From: Gnetum montanum
Taxonomy: Eukaryota > Streptophyta > Gnetopsida > Gnetales > Gnetaceae
Reading direction: 5' to 3'
Assembly: GCA_015680685.1 (NCBI GenBank)
Contig: MNCI01034266.1
Coordinates: forward strand, 802,102-866,101
Length of the DNA: 64,000 bases
Position 1 is the stretch's first letter, and the number at the start of each line of letters is the position of its first letter. The notes beneath the pieces are model-generated. The model was not told the DNA's origin, did no database searches, and was given only the letters and a program-made list of their open reading frames with translations. The translations under genes were made by a program, and so were the position numbers. Of this stretch, positions 23,556 through 35,329 are shown one piece after another.

Positions 23556-25010
23556 AGAATTTCTAGTGATTGTTTGGAACCACTAATGATGTGGGCCTCT
23601 AGGTTTTGTGACCTTCGGGGTCATGGGATTGAAGGTGTTCTTCAAATAGGGTTTAGGTGCTTGCTAGTCTCTAGCAACACCAAGGCCTATACACCTCCAA
23701 ATATACTTAGTAATTATAAAAAAAAACTAATTGTAACTATGTGTTTGCTATTGCAAATGTTAAAATGGTTGGGTTGTGTATAAAATTCTAATCAGCTATC
23801 ATAAAAGAGATTAACCTAACTTTGGCAAATACTATGAGTTGTTGGAGATCCCTATTTTTTTTAATCACATAGTCTTTACTTGTAACAAATAAAATTTTCC
23901 AAAAATGTTTGAGCACAATTCTGTCAATCTACTTCTAATTTTTCCCAGAGAGAAAGTTCCACAAGAAATCTAGAAATAGAGCGAGATTCAATGGACTTAG
24001 AATGAGAAAGAAAAAAAAGAAAATTTGTATGAGATCTCAAATACTTAATCAAGATACATTTACATGAGAAAACACTTCATACTAAAGCTATTCCTATTCA
24101 ATCTAACTATGAATTATCCAAACCCTCTAAACTTAACAAGAAATTTCATAAAGACAATGTTATTATACTACCAAAAATTGTTGCGTAAATGAAAAGTACG
24201 AAATTCTATTTTGGCTAGTTAATAGTTGTCAAAGATTGCATTTAACAAAGCCTTTAAAAATTTGAAAATTTTAGGATTGAAATACCAAGTAAATACACTT
24301 TAAAACAATGATGCTATTTCAGTCATCTTAAAATACGAAAGATTTTTGTAGATTCTCTATGCCTAAAATAGGAAATTTTGTTAAGACATTACTATTAAAT
24401 TTCTCTTGAAGATTTTTAACAACATAAGCTCTTCTATGTCTAATCTTAATAGGAGTCTAATATGCACAAAAACAGTGCTATAAAAGCAACCTAGAGAAAA
24501 ATCCAAAATTAAATGCCAAGCACAACACTATCTAGAACATTAGCTAAGTAACTAAAATAAAATGGGAATAAATGAACTCATAGGATTAAAACAAAGCAGC
24601 CAAATTATTGTATTTAGCAAGCCATCTTATAAATAACTTTCAATTATCTTTTTCTAAAAATATTTTCCTCAAAATCTTCTCCAAATTCTACCTTTGAATG
24701 TTCTTTTATAGTGATCTTAAGGTAGTTATTATAATAATGAGAAGTTAATGGTGTTAAAAATATCTAGGAATATTAATTTATAACCACTCTAGAAGCTATA
24801 ACTTCCATGGGGGTTATTAGAAATTTGAGCTATGGTTGCCAAGTGTTTTCTTGGTAACAAATATCATAGAGGTTACCATAGGAAGTTATAGAAATTGGAG
24901 AAATACATGCCACAATTGACAAGTGTTCTTTCAAATGCAAACATTTAGGAGATTTAGTTATGCTTTTTTACAACCTTTATGGGAAATTTAACTTAGAATA
25001 AATAAAGATC
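23556..25010 (-). repeat. 5' LTR of element G
   Basis: The stretch 23880-24430 is similar to the reverse complement of 63531-64000, with shared blocks such as AATAGAGCGAGATTC, AAAAATTGTTGCGTAAA and TCTATTTTGGCTAG. Two copies far apart next to a primer-binding site and gag support an LTR. A minus-strand TATA-like box, CTATAAAAG, lies near 24708. The right boundary is uncertain. Confidence 0.6.
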
Positions 25011-26184
25011 TATAGATCCATCATTCTAAAATTGTAACCTTGTTATATGTTCATGTATTATCTTTTTCAAACTTATATTATAACTTTGTGGCCACCATAA
25101 TAATATATATAATCTTTTTAACTATGTTCCACCCAATCTTGTAACTTAAAGATGAAATTTGATTTTCTCGAGTGTGGTATCAGCATGAGGATTTGTAGTT
25201 GTTATGTTTCCACTACCTCCTTGCACGTTGGCATGTAATTGGTGTAGAGATGGTATCATTGTGATGAATAGGCACATGTTTAGATAATAGCCTTATTCGA
25301 TATCCATAATGCATTGATGCATGTTTAATCAATTGTAGAGTTGCTGAGAAATTATTCAAGCTTCACTTGTTAGCTCGTTCTTGTCTGGAAACTTTTGGTA
25401 CTCCCAACTTCATCACTATTGGAAGTAGCTACATTTTCAAGCATCATGGTCTCCTACATCGATGCCACCTTTACAGTTGTTGTTGGCATTAAGATTGGCA
25501 ATATTTATGTTGCTTTTTTGGTTGTCTTCAATCAGTTTTTAGGATTTTCAGTTGGTGCTCTCTATGTTGGCTTAAGCCACCATTGAATTGTTAGTTCATT
25601 TTTTTGCATTTCTTGCTTTGCCCTAGACATGCTGCTAATACTGCCATGTGTTGGGGTTTTATATTTTCATTTGAAAATTGTAGTTGTCATTATTAAATCT
25701 TCCATGTGTAGGTAAGTGGAAAATTCTTTGGTTGTGATGGTTGTGTAGGGAAGAGTCATAGTGTTATGTTACTAGTAAAAATTCATTGTTATTTTTCTAC
25801 GCAAATGGCACAAATGGTAAAATTCCAAGTAGAAAAGATCACATACAGCAATCTCCCAACCATGGTCACACATCTTGATGTTAATTCTTTGCCCTTGTTA
25901 CCATTTGGGTGCTTTTTTTTATTTAAATTACCACATCTAATTAGAGTATTTCCTAAAATGTTTTTTTTTTTTTTATACATGTTTCAGAACTCATTTCTCT
26001 TGGAATTCATCATAGGTAGAAAAAATTCTCTTGATGGTGCAATGGTTGAAATGATGAACTATGTTAATCATTTCTATTCTTGTTTAGGAAAATAATTTTG
26101 ATTTGATGACATTGACTTCTAATTTTTTGTTGCTTGAGTAACTTAGGATATGATTTCACGAATAATAGTAGATCTTCACTATTT
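25011..26184. other. Unassigned stretch with splice-like borders
   Basis: No family recognised. The plus strand has a long T run followed by ATACATGTTTCAG at about 25958-25986, like a 3' splice site, ahead of an open stretch to about 26095. CATGTGTAGGTAAGTGG near 25710 resembles a donor. These may be remnants of a captured gene fragment or chance. TGGTATCAGCATGAGG at 25175 resembles an initiator-tRNA primer site but has no LTR support. Confidence 0.3.
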
Positions 26185-26706
26185 TCTAGTTTTAATTATT
26201 TTTTGACTTTTCAAAGCAAAAACTTAATAGTTAATCATAGAGGATTTCTGATAATATGATTGTAGTGCATTTCTTAAACTTTAAACTATCAAATTGTTGA
26301 TATCCTAGCTATGGGTTTTTGTATAAAATGCTCATTTCAAATTGATTTTTTCCACCAGAACTTTAAACATAAGGGCCTTGTAATAGGCCTATCTTGAATG
26401 ATGAATTTAACCTTAAGAAACGGGAATGTTGATTGCTTGTATTTCTATTAGAACTCAAAAATCCAAAGATACTAAGAATTGAAAAATTAATCTATTTCAT
26501 ACTCCCAATTAAAACTCCATGTGAATAAATAACAACCATATTAAAAAGAGCAACACTAAATACATCATTTGTGTATAACCTAGATAGGAAATGTTACTTA
26601 TGGTCCTCAAGTGCATATCTTTCTATCCCTATATATTTTTATAAGGATCTTGTCATATCTATTTATTTCATATTTATACTTCATAAAATGGCTAAAATGT
26701 GTTAAC
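26185..26706 (+). repeat. Long inverted repeat, left arm
   Basis: About 0.5 kb aligns with the reverse complement of 31960-32467. Shared blocks include TTAATCATAGAGGATTTCT, TTTCAAATTGATTTTTTCCA, GGAAATGTTACTTATGGTC and TCATAAAATGGC. The arms differ at many positions, so the pair is old. Confidence 0.85.
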
Positions 26707-28472
26707 AGTGGCACAACTACTTTGGTTGTTGCATCAACCACCTTATCTTGAATGTCCTTGAGAGTACAAATCATCTTTTCATCCATTGCATTCCAGACTC
26801 AGTTCACATGGTGGACCAAGTCCATCAAGGCTTTGTTTGTTCTAACTTGATCTTATGTTAGAGCATCAACTATAGTAAGAGGTTTGGTAGTTCCTTCAAT
26901 ATATTTGACCTTCCACCTATGTGATGGATTCATGATCATGCTCCTTAGCTAATTGTTGCTTCCATCATTCATCTTCCATGCTAGAAATGATGTTTAGACA
27001 TACCTTGATTTGGGTCATAGACTTTTTATGCATTTATTCATTACATACATGTCCATGTGTGTGTGTGTGTGTTTTTTTCTTTTTTGTTTCCTATCTTAGC
27101 CATTCTATAATATGCATCAACTACTTTCTTTGGATAAAATCATGGGTTAGATAGTAGTGAGCAAGTTTCATGTACCTTGCCATGGTGATGTTGAGAGGCT
27201 TGTTAGCTTCTATCCTTCTTTCAACCATCTCCTTCTAGATGCTTGAAATTTAGTCATAGGTTTGAGAATTTGGATAGAATATTTTGGCCATATCTACCCA
27301 TCTTTGAATTGATGAAGATTGTAAAGATTTATACCAAGTCTTCACATATTTAATAAAGGTGTAGGGAAATAATTGCAACTTTTGCTAATTACTCATAATT
27401 CCTTGGAGATAACAAGCATTATCAAAGACCTATACATGAAGATGGGGATCATCATTGGTATACCCTCTATATCTTGGTATGTTGGCAATGTTAATTTATT
27501 TGATTCTACTATCATAAAAATTTTCTTGTGGAATATATCCAACTTTTTTCAGCCCATCATAATCATCCTAATTGAACAAAGAAGAATCATCATCATTACT
27601 GATAGGTCCAAACAAGTGGAAATGCTAGAACTTGGAAAGGAGATCATCATGTTGAGCTACACTTAACATAAAGTAATCTGATTGGGGACCTTGATGATGG
27701 ACATACCCTTTGTCTTTCTTATCTTCTTTTACCTCTTAATCCCCATTTGAGTGATTAGATGAAAGCTATAGTTAGCCTCTTCTTCTACCACTTGATCCTA
27801 AAGATCTTATGTGTATAAAGGATCATAATCATTGAATATTAGTTCATGAGATTTATATGCCACATGTTGTAAAAATTTGTTTGTTCTTGTAGTCTTGTAG
27901 GATCAAGAAGAAGCAATGAGTTCAAAAGGAGAGCTGAGTTAGAGCGAGAGCTATGTCAAGATGTCATTTTGAGAGTTGAGAAGAAACGATGAGAGCCAAA
28001 ATTCAAATAGAGTCTACAAGCCAAATAAAGATGTTCTAAGGACTATTGACTTGCTAAATGATAGATGAATGTTTTATAATTCAAAATTATCTTGTAGAGT
28101 ACATGTATCAATTTGAAAATAGACATCTACTTGTTGAGATAGATGTCTAAATGTAGATTGAGATAGATGTCTAAGTGTAGATGTCTACATTTCTAGTTAG
28201 ATGTCTCTCTTGAATTGAAGCTATTTGTAGACAGACATCTGATCTTTGAAGTAGACATTCAAAATAGCCATTTAGTAGTCATTTCATGAATTCTAAGGAA
28301 TTTTTGGAAATTCAAAGGGTATAAGACAAAGTGAAATTCTTGGGAAATGTGAAGTACTATTCATTGAAAGATCTATCCTTAGCTACTCAAAAATAATTTA
28401 TTTTCATTATTCATTGATTCATCATTTGTATTTATTTTATGTAGTGTGCTTCAATTGTAACGACTTGGTAAT
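26707..28472 (-). pseudogene. gag-like remnant inside the inverted-repeat region
   Basis: On the minus strand near 27330-27130 the frame gives TWYKSLQSSSIQRWVDMAKI and ANKPLNITMARYMKLAHYYL, resembling retrotransposon capsid sequence. Acidic and methionine-rich stretches lie further right (27900-27450). Several stops and shifts interrupt it. A (GT)n run is at 27057-27071. A repeated AGATAGATGTCTA motif at 28120-28200 belongs to the non-coding part on its right. The family was not determined. Confidence 0.4.
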
Positions 28473-28560
28473 TCAAGTTACATTCTTTTCTTGATCTTTT
28501 TCTTTCTTTCTTTGTAGCCCCATCGGGTTGATGTGCTTCTTTCGAGAAGGCATCTTTGTT

Positions 28561-28772
28561 AAGCTTGTTGAAACCTTGTGAGGTTGAGTGATTTTGTAGT
28601 TGCAAAACACTCCAAAGTAGAGCTCACTTTTTGTAAAGGTTGTGGGGTCCTTTAAACCACATTTTAAGCTTATTGGTAACTTACAAGGTTGAGTGGTTTT
28701 GTAGCAATGAAACACTCTAGAGCAGAGCTGAAATCTTGCAAAGGTTATGGTTCCATTTAAACCACATTTTTG
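28561..28772. repeat. Two-copy tandem repeat of about 105 bp
   Basis: Copies at 28561-28665 and 28666-28772 share AGGTTGAGTGRTTTTGTAG, AACACTCYARAGYAGAGCT and TTTAAACCACATTTT. A polypurine-like GTGTGGAGGGGGAT lies downstream at 28816. The 120-residue minus-strand open frame over this repeat (28835-28473) is probably an accident of the repeat. Confidence 0.8.
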
Positions 28773-31700
28773 AAGTAACATAGTTTGAAGTTGTGCATGG
28801 ATTCTACATTCCAAGTGTGGAGGGGGATCATGCATAAATTATGTTTGAGTTTGGTGGTTGTAGTGATTTTAATTAGGGAACTTATTTAACCTTCCTTCTA
28901 AGTTCTCAATCCACACTACACGTTCATCATTTAGCCCAATATTGATCAAAGCATCAATAAGATCATTTGGTGCAACCATAACTAGGTCCTTGGAGAACTA
29001 GCTATGAGCATCTCTTCACCTTCCCTACTTATCTTGATGATAAGCTAGCACAAATGATGTAAGGATCTTACCCTTTGTGTGTTCAAAGGTAATGAAAGAA
29101 ATTTGTCTTTTTAGTGCATCACTAGAGGTCATAGGTAAGCTCTTAGCTCTATCTACCATTTCATTTGCATTCACAACAACCCACACACAGAACTAAAACA
29201 TACACTAGATTTTAATAAAATTTAAAATCAAGAATGTACAAGTATTTTTGAATAATTCATCAACATCCATCTCAAAAATAGTACCAATGATAGGAATCCC
29301 ACTAGTTTTGGACCAATGGGATATATCATACAAATTTTGGGGTGATCTAGTTGTAAGTTTTGAGGACAATGTTAAGTAAATTACCAAGAACACTCATGTA
29401 TATTGTTGGGTTCAATAAATATAAAAGATATTATAATACATATTCTACAAATGGGAACCTATGTTATCACAATTTGAGGTTGAGAAAATATTTATAATTT
29501 TATATTTTATAATTTTTATGGTTTTTAGCTTTATAAAAAATAAACAAACAATAATAAAAGCACATGCATTACAATCCCACCTAGGGATAGAGGCAATGCT
29601 CATGTTGAAATCTCTCAAGGGATAGGTGTAACACCATATACAAAATACAATAAAATATCTCTTAATTACAACCTCAATTGCCCAACAACATGTTGTATAG
29701 ACATGACTTCCTTGAATAATTCTGAATCACTGTAGCTTATGAAAATAAGGAAATGAATTAGTTTTTTAAAATGATTTCAGTATTTTATAATGTTTTTTAT
29801 ATTTTAATGTTTAAGACATCAAAGGTAAAAATATGGGAAAAAACCCATATTCTTTATTCATTGTACAGAGATTGTACTACATATTGATCAAATGGTTCTA
29901 GACAATATAAGCATGGTAGCACTCTGATAGAGTCTAGATATACTTGTGAAAGTGACAACTCAAAACACACTCAAAGCAAGGAAGGAATCACTTATCTAAG
30001 GCAGAAATATCTCTTCACATGAAATTAGACATCAAAATTCAAGGGAAAATTCTTGGAACTAAGTTCAAACTAAGTTTGTTTCTTATGAAGCTTGTCCTTG
30101 GTATTTATAGCTTTCATAGCATAATGGTAGGGGTTCATTAGCACCTAGGCATGAATGAAGGTCTATCACCATAGGTTGGACAATCAAGAACACACCATAT
30201 GCAATAGAAGAGGCAAAGTACCTAAACCATTGTATCAAGAAATGCATGTTAGTGTCCATATGCTGACATAGGAGCTACGTTGATGCAAGGAAGCTAGTAC
30301 ATCCCTACCATCAAACTTTACTCTCATTTTATTGAATGAAAGCTAGAAGGTTTAAGAACATGTTGAATCCTTTTGAGGATCTTCAAAAAAAGCCAAAAAC
30401 GTTTTGAGAAGCTGGAAACATGCTCCAAATCTACAAGTGTAAACTAGAAGGCAAGGATGCATGCCTAGGAGATAGAAGCCTTACCCATTCACATGAAACC
30501 ATAAATATTGGATGTGTGAGACACATCTCAAATCCAAGGCTTATAATTGACTTAGAAAATGCTATTGGATGACTTATCATTATCTTTTCCAAATCTCATG
30601 GAGGAGTTATTTTTTAGATTTTTTAGATGCTAGGGCATTTCCTAGATATGATGTTAAGACATGGGAAAAAATTGAAGATGATTTGAAGAAACTACAATTA
30701 AACAAAGATCTAACTATTTATGGAGGTGAATGGTGAAAAATAACTCATGTAGCCAATCCTATTTTGTTGGGACAAGGATAGGATGATGATGATGGTTATT
30801 AGTATAAATATTTTTGAGGATCCACTTATTATTTTTTTTTCTTTTCATGATTTTATAATGTTTTTTGAAACATAGAAGAAAATTTATACAAAGGTATGGA
30901 AATCAAATTTACTTCTACAATGGAATAGGGGAGATGGTTCTTTGAACTAAAACTAGATGACTATATATACCTGTAGGATCAATTAAAAAAGAAAAAAAAA
31001 AGTATAAGTTTCATAATCTAGTATTATTCATTGGAATCAAAACCATAAGTTAAAAGTTCTAAATCAAGAGTTTTATCACTAGGCTAAGAACTCATTGTTA
31101 GAATCTAAGTATAATACCCTCCTTCCTAGCCTTAGGTTGAAGAGCATTACATTGGTTATAGAACCCCTAAACAAATGGTTAGTCATGAAAGAGGAATAGA
31201 AAAATAGAATAAACTAATGCAATAATAAGAAAGTGCAAGAAAAATACTATAAGCCATGACCAAAAGAAAGTGAATATTATTAGCGTAAAAGAAAAGAATA
31301 TAATAAATGCTTATTAAAGAAAAATTGAAAAGAGATAAAGGGATATAAATTTGAAAATATAGAACATCGTCATAAATATCCAACAATGCTAAATATGTAC
31401 AGAGAAACCTAATATGTCCATAAATTAAGTACATAATACATAAAAAGAGAATAATTTGATACATATATATAAAAATGCCAAGATGAAAATAGTTTATGTT
31501 GAATGCATAAACATGCATAAAATCCAAAGATAAATAGTAAACATCAAAGGAATCTCCTTCCTTCACCTACACCTAGTGAATTAACAATAAGAGAGTGGCT
31601 TAGTATATACTACGTAAGAAACCTTAACATCTTAGTTGGTTGAATTATGGGTAAGTTTCTTGATGGCTAGGTGTAGGCAAGTAGGCTTGCAAAGCATGTG

Positions 31701-31959
31701 AAAACACACAAATAATCCAAACATCATATATAAAGTATCATATATTAGTCTAAACATCAAAAAAAATATAACCAAACCAAGTTACCCACTTCATTCATCA
31801 ACCTACAAATAAAGGAGGCTAACATGTATTGCACTCAGTTTCAAATGTATGAATTATTGTCATGTATACTTTTCCAATTTTGCCAAAGTAAATTCCAAAC
31901 TACCATGCACATGGGTTTATTTATTAGTATCAAAACAAATTATTAATGTTAGAGACTAC
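28773..31959. other. AT-rich retroelement debris between the inverted-repeat arms
   Basis: A minus-strand open stretch near 29190-29050 (MVDRAKSLPMTSSDALKRQ and following) looks coding but was not placed in a family. GTATTTATAG at 30101-30110 resembles the reversed TATA boxes of the other minus-strand LTRs, and the stretch 29900-30500 may be an LTR. From 30700 to 31950 the sequence is AT-rich without a convincing gene; the 127-residue minus-strand frame at 31566-31183 is low-complexity. Confidence 0.35.
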
Positions 31960-32467
31960 TAGCATATTTTGGCCATTTTATGGAGCAAGAATATGAAATC
32001 AATAGATATAAAAAATATAATAATAAAAAGATATGCATTTGAAGACCATAAGTAACATTGCCTATCTAAGTTTTGGGAAAATGGTCTATTTGGTGCTAAC
32101 TTTTCTTAATTTGGTTGTTATATTTACATGAAGTTGTAATTGGAAGTATGAGATGAATTATTTCTCAATTGTCAATATCTCTAGACTGTTAGGTTTAAGT
32201 GGATACATAGGAAATCAATATCCCTTTTTTCTTGAAGTTAAATTTGGCATTCAAGATAAGCCTGTTACAAAGTCCTTATGTTTGAAGATTCTAGTGGAAA
32301 AAATCAATTTGAAATAAGCATTTAAATAAAAACCCATGCTAGGATATCAATAATTTAACAAGTTCAAAGTTGAGAAATGCATTGCAACCTTATCAAGAGA
32401 AATCCTCTATGATTAATTGTTGAATTTCTACTTTGGAAAGTAAAAAAAAAATAATTGAAACTACAAA
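31960..32467 (-). repeat. Long inverted repeat, right arm
   Basis: The reverse complement aligns with 26185-26706 from end to end. Together the arms bound a 6.3-kb segment. Possible explanations are a transposon with long terminal inverted repeats or two LTRs of one family in opposite orientation. Confidence 0.85.
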
Positions 32468-32606
32468 CTTGCCATGCTCACTATGCTAGACCTTGCAATG
32501 CTTACTACACTAGAGCTTGCTATGCTCTAAGAACTTGTTACACTCTCTAGAGCATCTAGAGTTTTGGCTAAGTTCCAATCAAAACATGATAAAGGAAATG
32601 GTGAGG

Positions 32607-32623
32607 CCCTCCTTCTAGTGCCA
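32607..32623 (-). other. Primer-binding site of element I
   Basis: The minus strand reads TGGCACTAGAAGGAGGG four bases inside the 5' LTR end. It is the same core as in O, G and Z. Confidence 0.7.
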
Positions 32624-32627
32624 AAAA

Positions 32628-34238
32628 TAGGAACATTCAAAAATGTTGCTAGCTGGAACATTGAGAGTTTTTGGGTGTACAACCTAAGCCTAAATCCGTA
32701 TGAGGGTTGTGCTAGGGAAACAAAAATGAGGTGGCATGAATGGTCTAGTCAATTAGACAGGGAGTCATGAGGTGTTAGAATGACCATTTGTAAGAGGGGT
32801 TTTTGTAGAGTTACGTGCAGGAACTAGGGCTGACTAAGCTAAAGTGTAGCAAGGTGTTCTAGCCTGAGAACAACAATGTAAATGTGCAAATATGTATGAA
32901 ACAACAAGAAAATATAAGTGTTACGCTGATGCCAAAGAGAAATGCTTAAGAAATGCAACAAAATTTTAGAATAGAAGTGCACTGCCCCAAAAGGGGAAGC
33001 GTAGCTAATTCCAAAAAGGATCTCAAAAGGTACACAGTGTACAATAGGTGCAGTGGGAGCATAGTCATAGTCTTGGTGGTGTCAAGCTGTGAAGTCTGGT
33101 GCTTGCTATGATGAACTGTGCTTGCCGGGTTGGTCACCATGGTATACCATGTGATGTTATGTGGTGCTACAAAAGGGTTGTGGTGTACCATGTAGTGCTA
33201 GTCTACCTCTCTACTAGTGTGGTATGCTCTAGATCTCGTTCACCCATAGAGCTAAGTGTTAAGATGCCAAAGTGCTAAATGCCAAATGAAAGTGCCAACT
33301 GCCTCACTAGTGAAAAATGGAAGTCAACTCCTTTAAACATTAGGGTGCAAGGGTATTTATAGGGCTAGGGTTAGCACAAAATGTGGATCAGGTGCCATGT
33401 GGTAGTGTGCTAGGTGGGACCAAAAGAAAAATTTAGAAAATTTTCTAAGTCTAGAGGTGACTAGAAAAAATTTGAAAATTTTTCTAACTATTGCTACTAC
33501 GCTTGTCCCATGTTACGTGTGGGACATGAAATGTTGGCTGCTATGCTCATCACACCTGCTACACTCTAGAGCATAGGTATAATTTTGAGCAAATAGGAAG
33601 TATATAAAAAATGTAAATTTTAGATCTTATTTGGCAAAGGAATTTCAAAGTTGAGATGAAGGCTGATGCCAAGTTCTAGACACTTCTAGAGAGTATCGGA
33701 GGCTTTTCTCTAGTGTCAAGTTAGCTATGCTCTAGAGCATAACACAACACTTAGTGAAAATTTGAAAAATTTTAATGTTTCACATTGGTTATGCTAGCTA
33801 CACTAGGAAGCATAGCAGGGACACCTAGCAAAATTTTGATGAAATATGCAGTCTTCCTTCATGGCACACTAGCTATGCTCTGGGGGGTAGCAAGATAGGT
33901 AGCCTTGAAAGTTGGGAAATATGCCAAAGGTGTCTTCCATGTTGAGCTAGCTTGATAGATCCTTATCTAACACCTAGGCAAAACTAGGCACTTGAACTTG
34001 TGTCATGTTTGCTACACTCTATAGCATAGCACCAACACATAGAAAAATTTGTCAAGTTTTGACACTTAGACAAATTTGTAGAAAGTGCTATTAATGAAGC
34101 TTAGAAAAATTTTGCAAATCTAGCAGTTAGAACTAACTACACGCAACACTTAGAAAAATTTGATCAAAGTGCCACCATTTTGACACTTAGCCAAAGTTTT
34201 AGTCGAGATGTTGAGGCCTATAATTTTGTGATGTTTCA
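32628..34238 (-). repeat. 5' LTR of element I
   Basis: It aligns with 14761-16363. The right end reads GATGTTTCA and is followed by the GTCAA duplication. The left end reads TAGGAACATT where the other LTR has TGGGATGC, so the terminal dinucleotide is mutated. The box GTATTTATAG at 33352-33361 is the minus-strand TATA. A small duplication (AAATGCTTAAGAAATGC near 32941) is absent from the partner LTR. Confidence 0.9.
33352..33361 (-). promoter_or_regulatory. TATA box of the I 5' LTR
   Basis: CTATAAATAC on the minus strand, at the same place as in the other LTRs of the family. It would drive transcription of I leftward. Confidence 0.7.
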
Positions 34239-34780
34239 GTCAATACTACAACTGGTGATTCCTTGTTGTCCTTGATGGATGAATTCTCAGGTTACAACTG
34301 ATTTTGGATCAACCTAGAGCACCAGCTCAGTACTACCTTCATGACCCCTTAGGGTATATTTTGTTATACTATGATGTCCTTTAGACTAAAGAACATAGGA
34401 GAAACTTATCAACGAGCCATGACATACATTTCTAGTGATTACTTGTTAGGGTTGCTTAATGATTACATTGACAAAACCATGCAGATGACTTAGACCTTGT
34501 GCTCAAATGTTGCCTAAAGCATGAACTTAGATTAAATCCTAAGAAATGTATCTTCAATGTTAAGATAAGCCTTATGATAGATTTTGTAGTATCTGAAGCA
34601 GGCATATACCTAGACCTTGATAAGGTTAAGGTCATTACCAACTTAGCACCATGGGCTAACCTTAAGAAGCTACAAGGGTTACAAGGTAGATTGCAATTCA
34701 TATGGTAGTTTATCACATGGTTGATCAATAAGTTGCAGCCAATGTAACATTTGTAAAAAGTAGAGTCCACCTTGAGTGGA
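34239..34780 (+). pseudogene. Reverse transcriptase of O, C-terminal part
   Basis: It resumes right after element I: DSLLSLMDEFSGYN (about 34260-34300), then TTFMTP-stop-GIFCYTMMSF, GETYQRAMTYISSDYL and LLNDYID (to about 34473). The DD of the YxDD site would follow but the frame is disturbed there. HELRLNPKKCIFNVKISLMI (34518-34577) and NLKKLQGLQGRLQFIW (34660-34707) are the usual thumb and connection segments. Stops are scattered throughout. The fit to the N-terminal part at 14380-14760 shows that the two pieces were one gene. Confidence 0.85.
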
Positions 34781-35220
34781 CAACTCAATGGCAAGAGGCA
34801 TTTGACAACCTTAAATAAGAGCTAGCTCAACGTCCAATGATCTACCCCCTGCAAGGAGATAAACCTTTCTACTTCTACCTTGTTACCTCTAACATGTCCA
34901 TCACTTCTCTACTTTGCCAAAAGTGAGATGATGGCATAGAAGTCCATGCCTAATCCATGCATTGGATGACTATGAAGTGAAGTATAATGATGTGGAAAAG
35001 AATTTCCTTGCCTTACTCTTTGCACTTGAGAAGTGGAGGCACTATCTTTTCTGTAGCCAAGTCAACATCATTTACAAAAGCAATGTACTCTGAATCATTA
35101 CAATACATATCTATGAGAGCAATCACATTGCACATTAGAAAGCAATAACTATGGAGTTTGACTTGCATTACATTGCATAAGAACCAACCAAAGGTCAACT
35201 AATATCTACACAACTTATGA
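34781..35220 (+). pseudogene. RNase H (retroviral type) of O, decayed
   Basis: This domain would remove the RNA strand after first-strand synthesis. The order after RT, a run like TLSGQLNGKRHLTTL near 34772-34815 and FLALLFALEKWRHYLFCSQ (about 35006-35062) fit the Ty3/gypsy RNase H, where LALVFAxxKxRHYL is typical. Acidic active-site residues cannot be confirmed in the broken frame. Confidence 0.65.
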
Positions 35221-35329
35221 CTTCCCCAATTGATGATCAAGCACTGATAAATTCAAAATTTTTGGATGAGCATCTCACTAGCATAAGTCCAGTTCTTGAC
35301 AACTTCAAGGTACTCTTACACTTCAATAA

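Larger units (their letters stand above)
14761..34238 (-). mobile_element. Element I: minus-strand Tat-family element lacking RT and integrase, nested in O
   Basis: LTRs lie at 14761-16363 (3') and 32628-34238 (5') in minus orientation, bounded by GTCAA duplications. Reading leftward from the 5' LTR come the primer-binding site, a leader holding about 10.5 kb of later insertions (21970-32468), gag, protease, an AT-rich spacer, one short-unit array, 3' UTR and polypurine tract. No RT, RNase H or integrase is present where O has them. Removing the leader insert leaves about 9 kb. I would therefore have depended on enzymes from a full-length relative. The two LTRs look roughly 80-85% alike by eye, so the insertion is old. 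Confidence 0.9.

Noticed and set aside
25175-25190. TGGTATCAGCATGAGG as an initiator-tRNA primer-binding site of a plus-strand copia element
   Set aside because: Only the first eight bases fit well, and no plus-strand LTR or gag was found around it.
25766-26095. 109-residue plus-strand open frame
   Set aside because: It spans a poly-T run that looks like a splice-site tract; composition is low-complexity and no family was recognised. Kept only as an unassigned stretch.
28473-28835. 120-residue minus-strand open frame with two repeated halves
   Set aside because: The repetition follows the DNA tandem repeat, and a polypurine-like tract suggests non-coding 3' sequence on the other strand.
31183-31566. 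127-residue minus-strand open frame
   Set aside because: Very AT-rich with Y/I/F/L composition and no motif; expected by chance in such sequence.
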